Made by a program: the position numbers and the translations under genes. A model generated the notes under the pieces. That model was not told where the DNA came from and did no database searches. It saw nothing but the letters and a program-made list of their open reading frames with translations. From the NCBI GenBank assembly GCA_018208355.1, contig CP062796.1, forward strand, positions 2,044,517 through 2,108,516: a stretch of 64,000 nt of DNA, read 5' to 3'. This DNA comes from Candidatus Fermentithermobacillus carboniphilus. GTDB lineage: Bacteria > Bacillota > Sulfobacillia > Fermentithermobacillales > Fermentithermobacillaceae. Below, piece by piece: positions 25,652-35,042 of this stretch (position 1 is its first letter; every line of letters starts with the position of its first letter).

Positions 25652-27636
25652 GCGATGCGTACTTTGACGTCATAGTTGACGTACCCGCGCTGAGGGACAG
25701 GCGCTTTACCTACAGAGTCCGCGAGAGCGTGTTCTTGCCTTACGGCGCTAAGGTGCATGTTCCTTTCGGGCGCGGTCAGGCGGACGGGTACGTGGTTGGC
25801 AGGGTCCAAGAACCGGAAGGGGTCGAAACCAAGGAAATCCTGGCCGTGTACGATACAAGGTTTTTGCCACCTTTGCACCTTCTTTCTTTCGGCTGCATGC
25901 TAGCGCGCCATTATTGCGCCCCGGTGGCCAGCGTATGGTCCTGTTTCTGGCCTCCTCGTGTTCCGAAGAAACCGGTTTCGAAGGTCGTTTCTCCCTGTCA
26001 CCCTCCTGAGGTCGCGCGCCGAGATGCCGGTGTTGGTAACGAAGAGGTGAGGGACCTCGAGCGACCTGGTGAGGGATTATCGTTTTTGCGTCGGGCGGGG
26101 GAGCGTACGGGTTATCTCATATGGGGGTCTCGGGAATTCAGGTGGCGATTTTACATCCAGAAGATAAAGGAGGCTCTCGAGGACAAAAGGGGCGTAATCG
26201 TGGTCGTCCCGGAGGTAAAGCGCATAGAAAGCGCCTCGAAGATACTTGAGGCTGATTTAGGCAGTAAGGCAGCGATCCTCCACTCCGGGCTTTCGGATGC
26301 TGTTCGGAGGAGAACGTGGTTCGAGATCCTTGAGGGCCAAAGGTGTCTTGTGCTGGGGACTAGGTCATGCGTCTTTTCGCCCGTAAAGGATCTGGGCCTA
26401 ATCATTGTCGACGAAGAGGAGTCGGAATCCCACAGGGCGGAGGACCTCCCCCGGTATTCTGCGGCTGAAGTCGCGATGCTACGGGCGGATTGGGAGAACG
26501 CCGCCGTCATCCTGGGCTCGTCCCATCCTTCCGTAGTTAGGTATTCACGAGCATGTGCCGGACGACTTCTCCTCGTCAGGGAGGACCGCTCTTCTCTAAC
26601 ACCCCTCGTTCGGAGCCAGGTCATCGACCTTCTCGCCAAAGGCCGGAGAAGAGGTCTCATCACGAAAGAGATGTATGAAGAACTCAAATGCGTCTTCGAC
26701 GGCGGCAAAAGAGCTCTTTTGTTCCTCAACAGGCGAGGGACTTCATCGGCGATAATCTGTCTTGACTGCGGACACGCCGTAACCTGCAAAAGGTGTTCGG
26801 TGTCGCTCTCGTATCACGCGAAAAAGCGGGAGCTTCTTTGCCACATATGCGGCCACAGGCAGCCTGTACCCGATGTGTGCCCGGTGTGCGGCGGGTACAG
26901 GTGGAAGCTGGTTGGAGCGGGAACTGAACGGGTGGAAGAGGAATTCAAAAAGAAATTCCCCCAGGTCCCCCTATTCAGGCTCGATCAAGACGTTCTGGAG
27001 GAATCATCGGCCGAAAGTGTCCTGTCAAGTTTCCTCCAATCGAGTCCTGCATGTCTGGTCACAACCCAGGTTGTGCTGGGATATGATGATCTTTTGGATG
27101 TCGAGGCCGTTGGGGTCCTTTCCTGCGATAGCCTTTTGAACCTGTCTGACTTCCGGGCTTCCGAGAGAGTCTTTCACCTTCTCTCCGACCTTATGGAGGT
27201 CGCTCGGTCAGCCCAAAGCGAAGGAAGGACGAGTTTTCTGATTCAGACGTATAACCGCAGTCACCGTGCAGTGCAGGGTGTTTTTGACCCGGAAGACTTC
27301 TACCGTCAGGAACTGGATTCAAGGCGCTTCCTCCGTTACCCGCCATTCGGGCACCTGTTCAAGGTCGAGTTTTCAGGTAAGAGCCCGGAAAGGGTGAGAG
27401 AGGCTGCTCTTTCCTTTGCGGCAAAATGCGAGGAACTGGAAGGAGGCGGCGAAGTCGTGGAAATTCTCGGGCCCTGCCCCGCCCAGATTCCCAAGGTCCG
27501 TGGCCAGCACAGGTGGCAACTGGCTTTGAAAGGTCAGGATAGAGAAGCCTTGACTGACATGTGCGAGACCGCAGCATCAAAGACAGTCCTTCCCTCGGGA
27601 GTGAAGATTTCTTTTGAGGTCGAAGATTCACTTTAG
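25648..27636 (+). CDS. priA: PriA-like primosomal protein with eroded helicase motifs
   Basis: At 662 residues this is a shortened PriA, the protein that reloads the replisome at stalled forks. The position between coaBC and def, the N-terminal DNA-binding domain, and the zinc-binding domain (CLDCGH, CKRCSV, CHICGH, CPVCGG) are intact. The helicase motifs are not. The Walker A region (residues ~157-166) reads LIWGSREFRW without GKT. The DEEH box is DEEE, and GSATPS is GSSHPS. Motif V has lost its lysine, and motif VI (normally QVAGRAGR) reads MEVARSAQ. ATP hydrolysis is therefore unlikely. Mycobacterial PriA is known to have similarly lost helicase motifs. Confidence 0.9.
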   Translation: MSDAYFDVIVDVPALRDRRFTYRVRESVFLPYGAKVHVPFGRGQADGYVVGRVQEPEGVETKEILAVYDTRFLPPLHLLSFGCMLARHYCAPVASVWSCFWPPRVPKKPVSKVVSPCHPPEVARRDAGVGNEEVRDLERPGEGLSFLRRAGERTGYLIWGSREFRWRFYIQKIKEALEDKRGVIVVVPEVKRIESASKILEADLGSKAAILHSGLSDAVRRRTWFEILEGQRCLVLGTRSCVFSPVKDLGLIIVDEEESESHRAEDLPRYSAAEVAMLRADWENAAVILGSSHPSVVRYSRACAGRLLLVREDRSSLTPLVRSQVIDLLAKGRRRGLITKEMYEELKCVFDGGKRALLFLNRRGTSSAIICLDCGHAVTCKRCSVSLSYHAKKRELLCHICGHRQPVPDVCPVCGGYRWKLVGAGTERVEEEFKKKFPQVPLFRLDQDVLEESSAESVLSSFLQSSPACLVTTQVVLGYDDLLDVEAVGVLSCDSLLNLSDFRASERVFHLLSDLMEVARSAQSEGRTSFLIQTYNRSHRAVQGVFDPEDFYRQELDSRRFLRYPPFGHLFKVEFSGKSPERVREAALSFAAKCEELEGGGEVVEILGPCPAQIPKVRGQHRWQLALKGQDREALTDMCETAASKTVLPSGVKISFEVEDSL

Positions 27637-27702
27637 AGAATGCAGTCTCCGTAATATGGTACGATATGTTCAGGCATGCGTTGATGGAAAAGGTGGTGCG
27701 AT

Positions 27703-29139
27703 TTGGCTGTTCTCGAAATAAGGACCTTCGACGACCCAGTCCTGAGGAAGAAGGCAAAAGAAGTTAAAAGGGTGAATAATTCTGTAAGGAAGATATTCGA
27801 CGACATGTTGGAAACCATGAGGGTGGCCCAGGGAGTAGGGTTGGCCGCACCTCAGGTGGGTATATCGAAACGGCTCATAGTGGTCGATGCGGGGGACGGA
27901 CCTTACTTTCTCGCCAATCCGGAAGTTGTCGCCAGGTCGAAGGAAACGGAGACTAAGTGGGAAGGATGCCTGAGCTGGCCCGGGTACGTGGGGGAAGTAG
28001 AGCGTCCACTGAGAGTATCCGTTAAAGGACTGGACAGGGACGGACACGAGGTCTGGGTTGAAGGAGAAGGACTCCTGGCCAGGGCGCTCCTTCACGAAAT
28101 AGACCACCTGGACGGAGTACTGTTTGTGGACAGGGCGACTACCATCACCGAAGTGCCGAAAGAAGAGACCTCGGAGGTATCGTTCGACGATTCTCCCAGG
28201 TTGAGTTGTGTCTTTATGGGGAGCCCGGAGTTCGCCGTGCCGTCCCTTGACGAACTGATCAATAACGGAGTGAGGGTCTCCCTGGTAGTGACTCAGCCTC
28301 CGAAACCCTACGGGCGGAAAAAGGTCCTAAAAGCGACTCCGGTCGAAGAAAGGGCGCGTGAGCTCGGGATAGAAGTGATCACGCCTCAGAGGCTGGCCGA
28401 CCGGGAAGTCGTCGAAAAGATAAGGAGTGCGTCCCCGGACTTTATAGCAGTGGCTGCGTACGGGCAAAAGCTTCCTCCGGAAATCCTGGCTATCCCGAAG
28501 TATGCGTGCCTCAACGTCCATCCCTCTCTCCTCCCGAGATATCGTGGTGGAAACCCGATTCAGAGGCAAATCATGGCAGGAGAGAAACTGACGGGAGTAT
28601 CCATAACCTACATGACTGACCGGATGGACGCCGGCGACATCTGTGTCCAGAAATCCCTGGAGATAGGCCCTGACGAGACCTTTGGCACCCTTGAGAAGAG
28701 GTTGGCGGTTCTGGGTGCCCACGCCCTTCTTGAGGCGATATTTCTGGTGTTCACCGGTTCTGCCGGAAGGACTCCGCAGGACGAAGGAAAAGCTACTTAT
28801 GCTCCGCACCTCAAACCCGGCGAAGAGATCATAGACTGGAATCGGACAGCCCAGGACGTGCACAACCTGGTGAGGGCGCTGTCTCCGGTCCCTGGAGCGG
28901 TTACCGTGTTCGACGACGAACGTATTAAGGTGTGGGAGACAAGGCTTATCGCTCCGTCGGGTAGGGCGACGGACAAAGACTCTCCTGGGGTCATTCTCGG
29001 GACTGAGGGAGATATGATAAAGGTGCAGTGCGGCCAGGGGATTATCGGCATCCTGAAGGTTCAACCGGAAGGGAAGAGGCCCATGACAGCCCGGGCGTTC
29101 CTTCTGGGCCGCCGGAAAGGCATAGTAAAGTTTGGCTGA
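27703..29139 (+). CDS. def-fmt: Fused peptide deformylase / methionyl-tRNA formyltransferase
   Basis: One 478-residue frame encodes two enzymes normally made separately. Residues 1-~150 are deformylase with all three motifs: GVGLAAPQ (44-51), EGCLS (87-91, metal ligand C89) and HEIDH (131-135). A short acidic linker (~150-165) leads into a full-length ~310-residue formyltransferase with FMGSPEFAVPSL, the catalytic N271 and H273 in NVHPSLLP, and D309 in MDAGDI. The first removes the N-formyl group from nascent proteins; the second puts it on initiator Met-tRNA. Both sets of active-site residues look intact. Start is TTG behind AAGGTGG. Confidence 0.93.
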   Translation: MAVLEIRTFDDPVLRKKAKEVKRVNNSVRKIFDDMLETMRVAQGVGLAAPQVGISKRLIVVDAGDGPYFLANPEVVARSKETETKWEGCLSWPGYVGEVERPLRVSVKGLDRDGHEVWVEGEGLLARALLHEIDHLDGVLFVDRATTITEVPKEETSEVSFDDSPRLSCVFMGSPEFAVPSLDELINNGVRVSLVVTQPPKPYGRKKVLKATPVEERARELGIEVITPQRLADREVVEKIRSASPDFIAVAAYGQKLPPEILAIPKYACLNVHPSLLPRYRGGNPIQRQIMAGEKLTGVSITYMTDRMDAGDICVQKSLEIGPDETFGTLEKRLAVLGAHALLEAIFLVFTGSAGRTPQDEGKATYAPHLKPGEEIIDWNRTAQDVHNLVRALSPVPGAVTVFDDERIKVWETRLIAPSGRATDKDSPGVILGTEGDMIKVQCGQGIIGILKVQPEGKRPMTARAFLLGRRKGIVKFG

Positions 29140-29177
29140 TCAGGGTGTATAATCTCACTTAAGAGGGGGGAATCCGA

Positions 29178-29861
29178 GTGTTTTACTACGACATGACATA
29201 TTTTGTTTTTGTGTTTCCGGCTCTTATATTCGCGATTTGGGCTCAGGCAAGAGTCCGGAGCGCCTACGAGACTTACTCCCGGCTTTACTCGGGGAGCGGG
29301 AGAAGGGCATATGAAGTGGCAGCGCTCCTCTTGAGAGAGGCCGGTCTCGGAGACGTCCGAATCGAAAGGATTCCGGGAAGTCTCACCGACCACTACGATC
29401 CGCGGAGCCGCACCTTGAGGCTTTCGGAAGGAGTGTATGACAGCTCGTCTGTGGCTGCCATCGGCATCGCCGCCCATGAAGTAGGCCACGCGGTGCAACA
29501 CGCGGTGGGCTATGCTCCCCTAGCTATCAGAAACGGTCTGGTTCCGGTAGCTCAGTTCACGTCACAAGCGGCTTTTCCTTTGTTCATAATCGGGCTTTTC
29601 CTGAACAGCGGGTTCTTGATGGATATAGGTCTTCTATTCTTCCTGGGCGCCGTCATATTCCACCTCATAACGCTCCCGGTGGAATACAACGCTTCCAGGC
29701 GCGCCCTCAACATGCTGGAGGCGTCGGGTTACCTCACCGGGAGCGAACTGGTACCGGTGGGGAACATGCTCAACGCGGCGGCTCTGACTTACGTGGCCGC
29801 CACCGCCGTAGCTCTCGGGCAGTTCCTGCGTCTCCTCATGATCCGCGGGAGGCGTGATTAG
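29178..29861 (+). CDS. YugP-type membrane zinc metallopeptidase
   Basis: A 227-residue neutral zinc metallopeptidase family protein with an N-terminal helix, the zinc motif HEVGHAVQH at about residue 96, two to three further helices, and a conserved LPVEYNASRRAL stretch whose glutamate is the likely third ligand. It usually sits between fmt and rsmB in Clostridia, as here. Its substrate is unknown. GTG start behind AGAGGGGGGAA. Confidence 0.88.
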   Translation: MFYYDMTYFVFVFPALIFAIWAQARVRSAYETYSRLYSGSGRRAYEVAALLLREAGLGDVRIERIPGSLTDHYDPRSRTLRLSEGVYDSSSVAAIGIAAHEVGHAVQHAVGYAPLAIRNGLVPVAQFTSQAAFPLFIIGLFLNSGFLMDIGLLFFLGAVIFHLITLPVEYNASRRALNMLEASGYLTGSELVPVGNMLNAAALTYVAATAVALGQFLRLLMIRGRRD

Positions 29862-31251
29862 CTTGCAGAAAAGCGCCCGGGGGGTTGCGCTGGATATCCT
29901 CACTTCCTTTGAGGTGCCCGCCCTCCGGGCTCCGTCCGTGTCGCAGATCCCCGACGATAGAGACCGTTCTCTGGTGCATGAAATCGTCAACGGGACCCTG
30001 AGATGGAGAAGACTCATCGACGACCATCTTTCCGGTTTTTTGAAAAGACCTTTTTCGAGCCTCACGCCCCGGGTACGGAATGCCCTTCGTATGGGAACTT
30101 ATGAGATGCTTGTGATGGGAATCCCCCCTTATGCAGCCGTGAGCTCCACCGTAGAATGTTTCCAGCGTAGAAGCGAGAGGGGATTTGTCAACGGTGTCCT
30201 GAGGGCAGTCGCCAGAAACTTGGGGCACGTCGAACTTCCATCAATTGACACGGACCCCGGGTTGTACGCGTCGGTAAGGTATTCGTATCCGGAGTGGATG
30301 GTCCGAAGGCTGATCTCCATGCTTGGTGTAGAAGATGCTCTTTCCTTTCTTAAGGCCGGGAATACACCTCCTCCGCTCACTCTGCGGGTGAATACCGCGG
30401 CGACTACGCGGGACGGCTTTCTCGAGGTCCTCCGGAAGCAGGGATATACTGCCGAAGCGGGATCTCTGGACATCTCCATCAAGGTTCACAAAGGGAGGCG
30501 AGTCGAAGATTTTCCCGGCTACGACCAGGGTTACTTTACCGTCCAGGACGAAGGTGCGATGCTGGTGACTTTTGCTTTAGAACCCCGTCCGGGGGACTAC
30601 GTTTGGGACATGTGCGCCGCCCCTGGCGGAAAAACCACCCATATTGCGGAGGTGCTTGCCGGTAATGGTCGAGTAGTTGCCACCGATATCGACGATGAGA
30701 GAGCGAGGATGATAGAAGGGTCCGTCAGGAGGCTTCGGCTTTCTAATATAACGGTATTTGCAGTAGACGCGACGGAAAGCCAAACGGTGAGACGCTTTTT
30801 GGAGCAAAGGGAGCTGCCTACGGAATTTGACAGGATTCTTCTGGATGCACCTTGTTCCGGTCTTGGGACGGTGAGGCGTAATCCGGACCTGAAATGGCAC
30901 AGGAGAGAGTCGGACATCTTCAAGATGGTGGAGCGTCAAAAGAGGCTCCTTGAATCGGCGGCCCATTTTCTCAAGCCAGGAGGGACCCTGGTGTACAGCA
31001 CGTGCACTGTGACAGAAGAGGAAAACCAGGGTGTATGGAAATGGTTTCTGGAAACCCAGAAAGACTTTGTACCGGAGGATCCCGCAAAATCTTTGCCGCT
31101 TTCCTGGAAGAATCGTAGGGGTGCCGGGAACGAGACCCGGGGACCAGGCTACCTGTATCTTCTGCCTCACGTCCACGGGACGGACGGTTTTTTCATCGCG
31201 AAAGCGAGAAAAATGCTGCCCGGAGAAAGCCCGGCGGTCGTGTCGGGGTAG
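29854..31251 (+). CDS. rsmB: 16S rRNA (cytosine967-C5)-methyltransferase RsmB
   Basis: The 465-residue protein has an N-terminal NusB-like RNA-binding domain (~residues 1-140) and a C-terminal SAM-dependent methyltransferase domain. Motifs are MCAAPGGKTTHIAE for cofactor binding, DAPCSGLGTVRRNPD, and YSTCTVTEEEN with the nucleophilic cysteine. GTG 29854 overlaps the end of the peptidase gene by eight bases; a TTG at 29863 is an alternative. Confidence 0.93.
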   Translation: MISLQKSARGVALDILTSFEVPALRAPSVSQIPDDRDRSLVHEIVNGTLRWRRLIDDHLSGFLKRPFSSLTPRVRNALRMGTYEMLVMGIPPYAAVSSTVECFQRRSERGFVNGVLRAVARNLGHVELPSIDTDPGLYASVRYSYPEWMVRRLISMLGVEDALSFLKAGNTPPPLTLRVNTAATTRDGFLEVLRKQGYTAEAGSLDISIKVHKGRRVEDFPGYDQGYFTVQDEGAMLVTFALEPRPGDYVWDMCAAPGGKTTHIAEVLAGNGRVVATDIDDERARMIEGSVRRLRLSNITVFAVDATESQTVRRFLEQRELPTEFDRILLDAPCSGLGTVRRNPDLKWHRRESDIFKMVERQKRLLESAAHFLKPGGTLVYSTCTVTEEENQGVWKWFLETQKDFVPEDPAKSLPLSWKNRRGAGNETRGPGYLYLLPHVHGTDGFFIAKARKMLPGESPAVVSG

Positions 31252-31291
31252 GCGGGACCGGTAAACTCGAAGTCGGGATTGGGGTTGAAGC

Positions 31292-32377
31292 ATGAAGGGA
31301 CTGGATTCTCAGGTTGAAGGACAGACCAACAGTCGGCCTTATCTTCTAGACTTATCCGTAGGGGATCTGAAAACGCTGATTGAAGGGCTCGGTGAGAGAC
31401 CGTACAGGGCAAATCAGGTGCTGGCCTGGGTATACAGGAGATTTGTTTCCTCTTTCAGCGAGATGACAGACCTCCCCGTGGCTTTCCGCACCCGGTTAGA
31501 AGAAACTTTGGTCATCAACCGGCTTGACCTTGTGGCGACACAAGAAGAGGAGGGAGGCTGGTCGAAAAAGTTCCTGTGGGGCGAGGACCGCAAGCCTCTT
31601 GTTGAGTCAGTGCTTTTGAGATATAAATACGGCTTGACCGGATGTGTTTCGACGCAGGTGGGGTGTCCGGTCGGATGTGTATTTTGTGCCTCCCGCGTGT
31701 TAGGATTTCAGCGGAATCTTTCCCGGGGAGAAATCATTGAAGAGTTCCTGGGTATGTGCAGGGATCAAGGCGAGCGTCTCGGCCACCTGGTTTTCATGGG
31801 CACGGGCGAACCATTTCTCAATTACGACGAAGTCCTTGCAGCCATAGATATGCTGTGCCGCAAAGACACGTATGGCATATCCAGAAGAAAGATCACCGTA
31901 TCCACGGTAGGGATTCCCGAAGCCATAGAAAATTTCGCAAAAGACGGAGGCGGAGCCAAGCTTGCGCTCTCGCTTCATGCTTCAAAAGACGAAACAAGGG
32001 ACAAACTCATTCCGTTGAACAGGGCATACCCCATAGGCCGGGTTATGGAGGCGCTGCGGCATTATGCGGAGGTCACTGGGCAGAGGGTCACCGTAGAATA
32101 CATGTTGTTGAAGGGGATAAATGACGGCAGAGAAGATGCCCTCAGGCTTTCGGGTCTTCTGGCGGGTCTCGACTGCCTTGTAAACCTCATACCATGGAAC
32201 GAGGTGCCAGGGCTGGAGTTCGAACCGCCGGGAAAGAGCCGGGTGGCCGAGTTCAAGGCGATTCTTGAAAGGAACCGGATCAAAGTTACAGTACGTCGAA
32301 AATTAGGTGGCAACATAGAAGCCGCGTGCGGTCAGCTCCGGCGCCGCACGGTGCTATCTGACTCACCGGATCGGTGA
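31292..32377 (+). CDS. rlmN: 23S rRNA/tRNA adenine-C2 methyltransferase RlmN
   Basis: A 361-residue radical-SAM enzyme that methylates A2503 of 23S rRNA and A37 of some tRNAs. The cluster motif CPVGCVFC, the GTGEPFLNYD motif, and the C-terminal methyl-carrier cysteine in EAACGQLR are all present. The cysteine that resolves the intermediate is also expected in this tail. Confidence 0.95.
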   Translation: MKGLDSQVEGQTNSRPYLLDLSVGDLKTLIEGLGERPYRANQVLAWVYRRFVSSFSEMTDLPVAFRTRLEETLVINRLDLVATQEEEGGWSKKFLWGEDRKPLVESVLLRYKYGLTGCVSTQVGCPVGCVFCASRVLGFQRNLSRGEIIEEFLGMCRDQGERLGHLVFMGTGEPFLNYDEVLAAIDMLCRKDTYGISRRKITVSTVGIPEAIENFAKDGGGAKLALSLHASKDETRDKLIPLNRAYPIGRVMEALRHYAEVTGQRVTVEYMLLKGINDGREDALRLSGLLAGLDCLVNLIPWNEVPGLEFEPPGKSRVAEFKAILERNRIKVTVRRKLGGNIEAACGQLRRRTVLSDSPDR

Positions 32378-32412
32378 ATCAGTGACGCCGTGTTTTGCGG
32401 GAGGGAAAGGCT

Positions 32413-33186
32413 TTGCAGTGGAGAGCGAAAACGTCCCGGGGCCTTGTCCGGCCCGAGAACGAAGACTCCTGGGCGGTCGTTGATCTTTCATCTTCGGGTC
32501 GCAATATCTGGCTTGCCATGGTGGCAGACGGCCTCGGGGGCCACGAAGGAGGAGAGGTGGCGTCGTCCCTAGCGGTGAAATCCGCGGTGGACTATATTTC
32601 GCTTCACATCCCCCAGGATCCCCCTCCCAAGCTTCTTCAGGATGCCGTCGAATACGGTAACCGAAAGGTCTTGCAGGCAGCCACTTCGGGTACAGGTTTC
32701 CCGGGAATGGGAACCACCCTTACCTGTGCGCTTGTGGAAGAAGAAACGTCGAGGCTTTACGTCGGGCATGTGGGTGATAGCAGGGTATACCTAATCTCCG
32801 GGAGCAAAATCAGGCAGATCACCGACGATCATTCTGTTACGGGGGAGCTCGTGAGAAACGGCACTATTTCGGAAGAGGATGCCATGCGCCACCCGGCAAG
32901 AAACGTGCTTACTATGGCGCTTGGCACTCAGGCGAGGGTAGAGGTGGCTACGTACGAGGAGGAGTTATCCCCGGGAGACGTAATCTTGCTGTGTACCGAT
33001 GGCCTGACGAGCCTGGTCAGCCCCTCAGAAATAGCGGATGTGATCTCGAAAAGGAGACAGGACGACGTAGCCGACGCCCTGGTTGACCTCGCCAATAGCC
33101 GTGGGGGGTACGACAACGTCACGGTGGTTGTCCTGTGGCCCGCAATATCACCTGTGCCTTCGCCGAAAAGAGGTGAAACTTCATGA
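32413..33186 (+). CDS. prpC: PP2C-family Ser/Thr protein phosphatase (Stp1/PrpC type)
   Basis: The 257-residue phosphatase reverses phosphorylation by the kinase encoded next. Metal-binding motifs are RPENEDSW, VADGLGGHEGGE, VGHVGDSRVYL, CTDGLTSLV and GGYDNVTVVV. The TTG at 32413 lies eight bases after GGGAGGG, better supported than an earlier TTG. Its stop overlaps the kinase start (ATGA), so the pair is coupled. Confidence 0.92.
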   Translation: MQWRAKTSRGLVRPENEDSWAVVDLSSSGRNIWLAMVADGLGGHEGGEVASSLAVKSAVDYISLHIPQDPPPKLLQDAVEYGNRKVLQAATSGTGFPGMGTTLTCALVEEETSRLYVGHVGDSRVYLISGSKIRQITDDHSVTGELVRNGTISEEDAMRHPARNVLTMALGTQARVEVATYEEELSPGDVILLCTDGLTSLVSPSEIADVISKRRQDDVADALVDLANSRGGYDNVTVVVLWPAISPVPSPKRGETS

Positions 33187-35033
33187 CCCTCAAGGATCTG
33201 CCGGGTAAGAAGATCCTCAACCGGTATGAGGTGAGGGAGAGAATAGGCGGCGGCGGTATGAGCGTGGTCTGGAAGGCTTACGACCTTGTGCTCGACCGTA
33301 ACGTGGCTTTGAAGGTATTGAGGCCTGAGATGAGCGAAGATGAGGATTTCATACGCAGGTTCCGGAGAGAGGCGAAAGCTGCCGCCTCGCTGTCCCATCC
33401 CAATATCGTTAACATCTATGATGTAGGCGAGGACCAGGGGCTTTATTTCATAGTGATGGAACTTGTCGAAGGCGAAACCTTGAGAGACCGTTTGAAAAGA
33501 GAGAAGAGGCTGGGGTTAAGAGAAGCGTTGAATATCGCCGCCCAGATATGTGAGGGGCTTTCTCACGCTCACGCTAACCGGATAATCCACCGGGATATAA
33601 AGCCTCAAAACATCCTCATCACGAAACAGGGTCACGTCAAGGTTGCCGATTTCGGCATTGCCAGGGCACTCGGGGGAGTTTCGACGACTAGCACAGGTGT
33701 GGTTGTAGGATCTGCACCGTACCTTTCTCCCGAGCAGGCGAAGAACGGCGTGGTTTCAGCGCGCTCGGACCTGTACTCTCTCGGAGTGGTACTTTACGAG
33801 ATGCTTTCGGGTAGCCCCCCGTTTGCCGGGGAAAGCCCTGTAGCGGTGGCCCTGCAACATCTCGAGGCGGAGATACCATCCCTCCGGGAAAAGAATCCGG
33901 ATATCCCGCCGGCGGTTGATGCCCTTGTCAGAAAAGCCATGGCGAAAATGCCCGAAGACCGTTTTCAGTCTGCCGACGAGATGCTGAAAGCAATACGCCA
34001 GCTTCAGTCTTCATATGTGGCGTCGTCCGAAGAAATACCTGCCCCCGGGGGAGATGAAGCGTTGCCCAGAGGGAGAAAGCAGAAGCGCGGGCTGAGCCTT
34101 GCAGCCAAGATATTATTGGGGTTTCTGGTGGCGGCCCTGGGAATCGCCGGGTACGCCGTTTACCTTTTCAATAAATGGATGGCCGTACCCATCGTTGAAG
34201 TGCCCAATATTGTGGGAAAAACCCAGATGGAGGCCCAGGCCATCCTCCGCGAAAAGGGACTTATACCCCAGATCGCGGCAGAACAGTACGATCCAAATTA
34301 CCCGGCCAACGTGGTGATCTCGCAAAGCCCCATGGGCGGTGAGAAGGTCAAAAAAGGGAGAGAAGTGTACTACGTCCTCTCCAAGGGCGAAAAGTTCGTC
34401 ACGGTGCCTGACGTGAGCGGAAAGACAGCTCTCGAGGCCCAGCTCGAGTTCCAGAACGTCGGCCTTGACATCGGAAACGTAGGTTTTGAGTTTCACCCCA
34501 CGGTGCCTAAAGACAGGGTGATAAGCCAGAACCCCAGAGCGGGCACTCAGGTGGCTATCGGAACCAAAGTGGACGTGGAGATATCAAAAGGGGCTCAGCC
34601 AGAAACCGTAAAAGTTCCAAAAGTGGTGGGTCTGTCAAAGGACGATGCCGAAGCCCTTTTGAAAAGTTCCCTCCTCGATATCGGAACGGTGTCGCAGGTC
34701 CCCGGCCAGGAGCCCTTCGGGACCGTTCTCCAACAGGTGCCTGCAGAAGGGACAGAAGTGCCGATAAGATCGAAAGTGGACATTACAATTTCCCTTGGGC
34801 CCGAAAAACCGCCTAACACTTACTCGTTTACGGTCAAAGTCCCGGACAGCGGGAAACCTGCCGTCAACGTGAGGGTTGTGGTCACCGATACAGCTGGCGA
34901 GAGGGTGGTGTACGATAAAAACGAAAAACCGGGTGCGGAAGTACCCATTCGTTTCGAATATAAAGGTTCCCAAGCAATATTGAAGGTGTATTTTGACGGG
35001 GTATTGGCGAGCCAAGCCACGATAAGACCGTAA
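33183..35033 (+). CDS. prkC: PASTA-domain serine/threonine protein kinase (PrkC/Stk1 type)
   Basis: The 616-residue membrane kinase has a cytosolic kinase domain (~residues 12-275: IGGGGMSVVW loop, catalytic lysine in ALKVL, HRDIKPQN and ADFGIA), a basic juxtamembrane segment, and one helix at ~305-322. Three extracellular PASTA repeats follow (~335-402, 403-470, 474-538), then a C-terminal Ig-like domain. PASTA domains sense peptidoglycan fragments; PrkC promotes spore germination in Bacillus. Confidence 0.95.
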   Translation: MTLKDLPGKKILNRYEVRERIGGGGMSVVWKAYDLVLDRNVALKVLRPEMSEDEDFIRRFRREAKAAASLSHPNIVNIYDVGEDQGLYFIVMELVEGETLRDRLKREKRLGLREALNIAAQICEGLSHAHANRIIHRDIKPQNILITKQGHVKVADFGIARALGGVSTTSTGVVVGSAPYLSPEQAKNGVVSARSDLYSLGVVLYEMLSGSPPFAGESPVAVALQHLEAEIPSLREKNPDIPPAVDALVRKAMAKMPEDRFQSADEMLKAIRQLQSSYVASSEEIPAPGGDEALPRGRKQKRGLSLAAKILLGFLVAALGIAGYAVYLFNKWMAVPIVEVPNIVGKTQMEAQAILREKGLIPQIAAEQYDPNYPANVVISQSPMGGEKVKKGREVYYVLSKGEKFVTVPDVSGKTALEAQLEFQNVGLDIGNVGFEFHPTVPKDRVISQNPRAGTQVAIGTKVDVEISKGAQPETVKVPKVVGLSKDDAEALLKSSLLDIGTVSQVPGQEPFGTVLQQVPAEGTEVPIRSKVDITISLGPEKPPNTYSFTVKVPDSGKPAVNVRVVVTDTAGERVVYDKNEKPGAEVPIRFEYKGSQAILKVYFDGVLASQATIRP

Positions 35034-35042
35034 ATACGCGGT

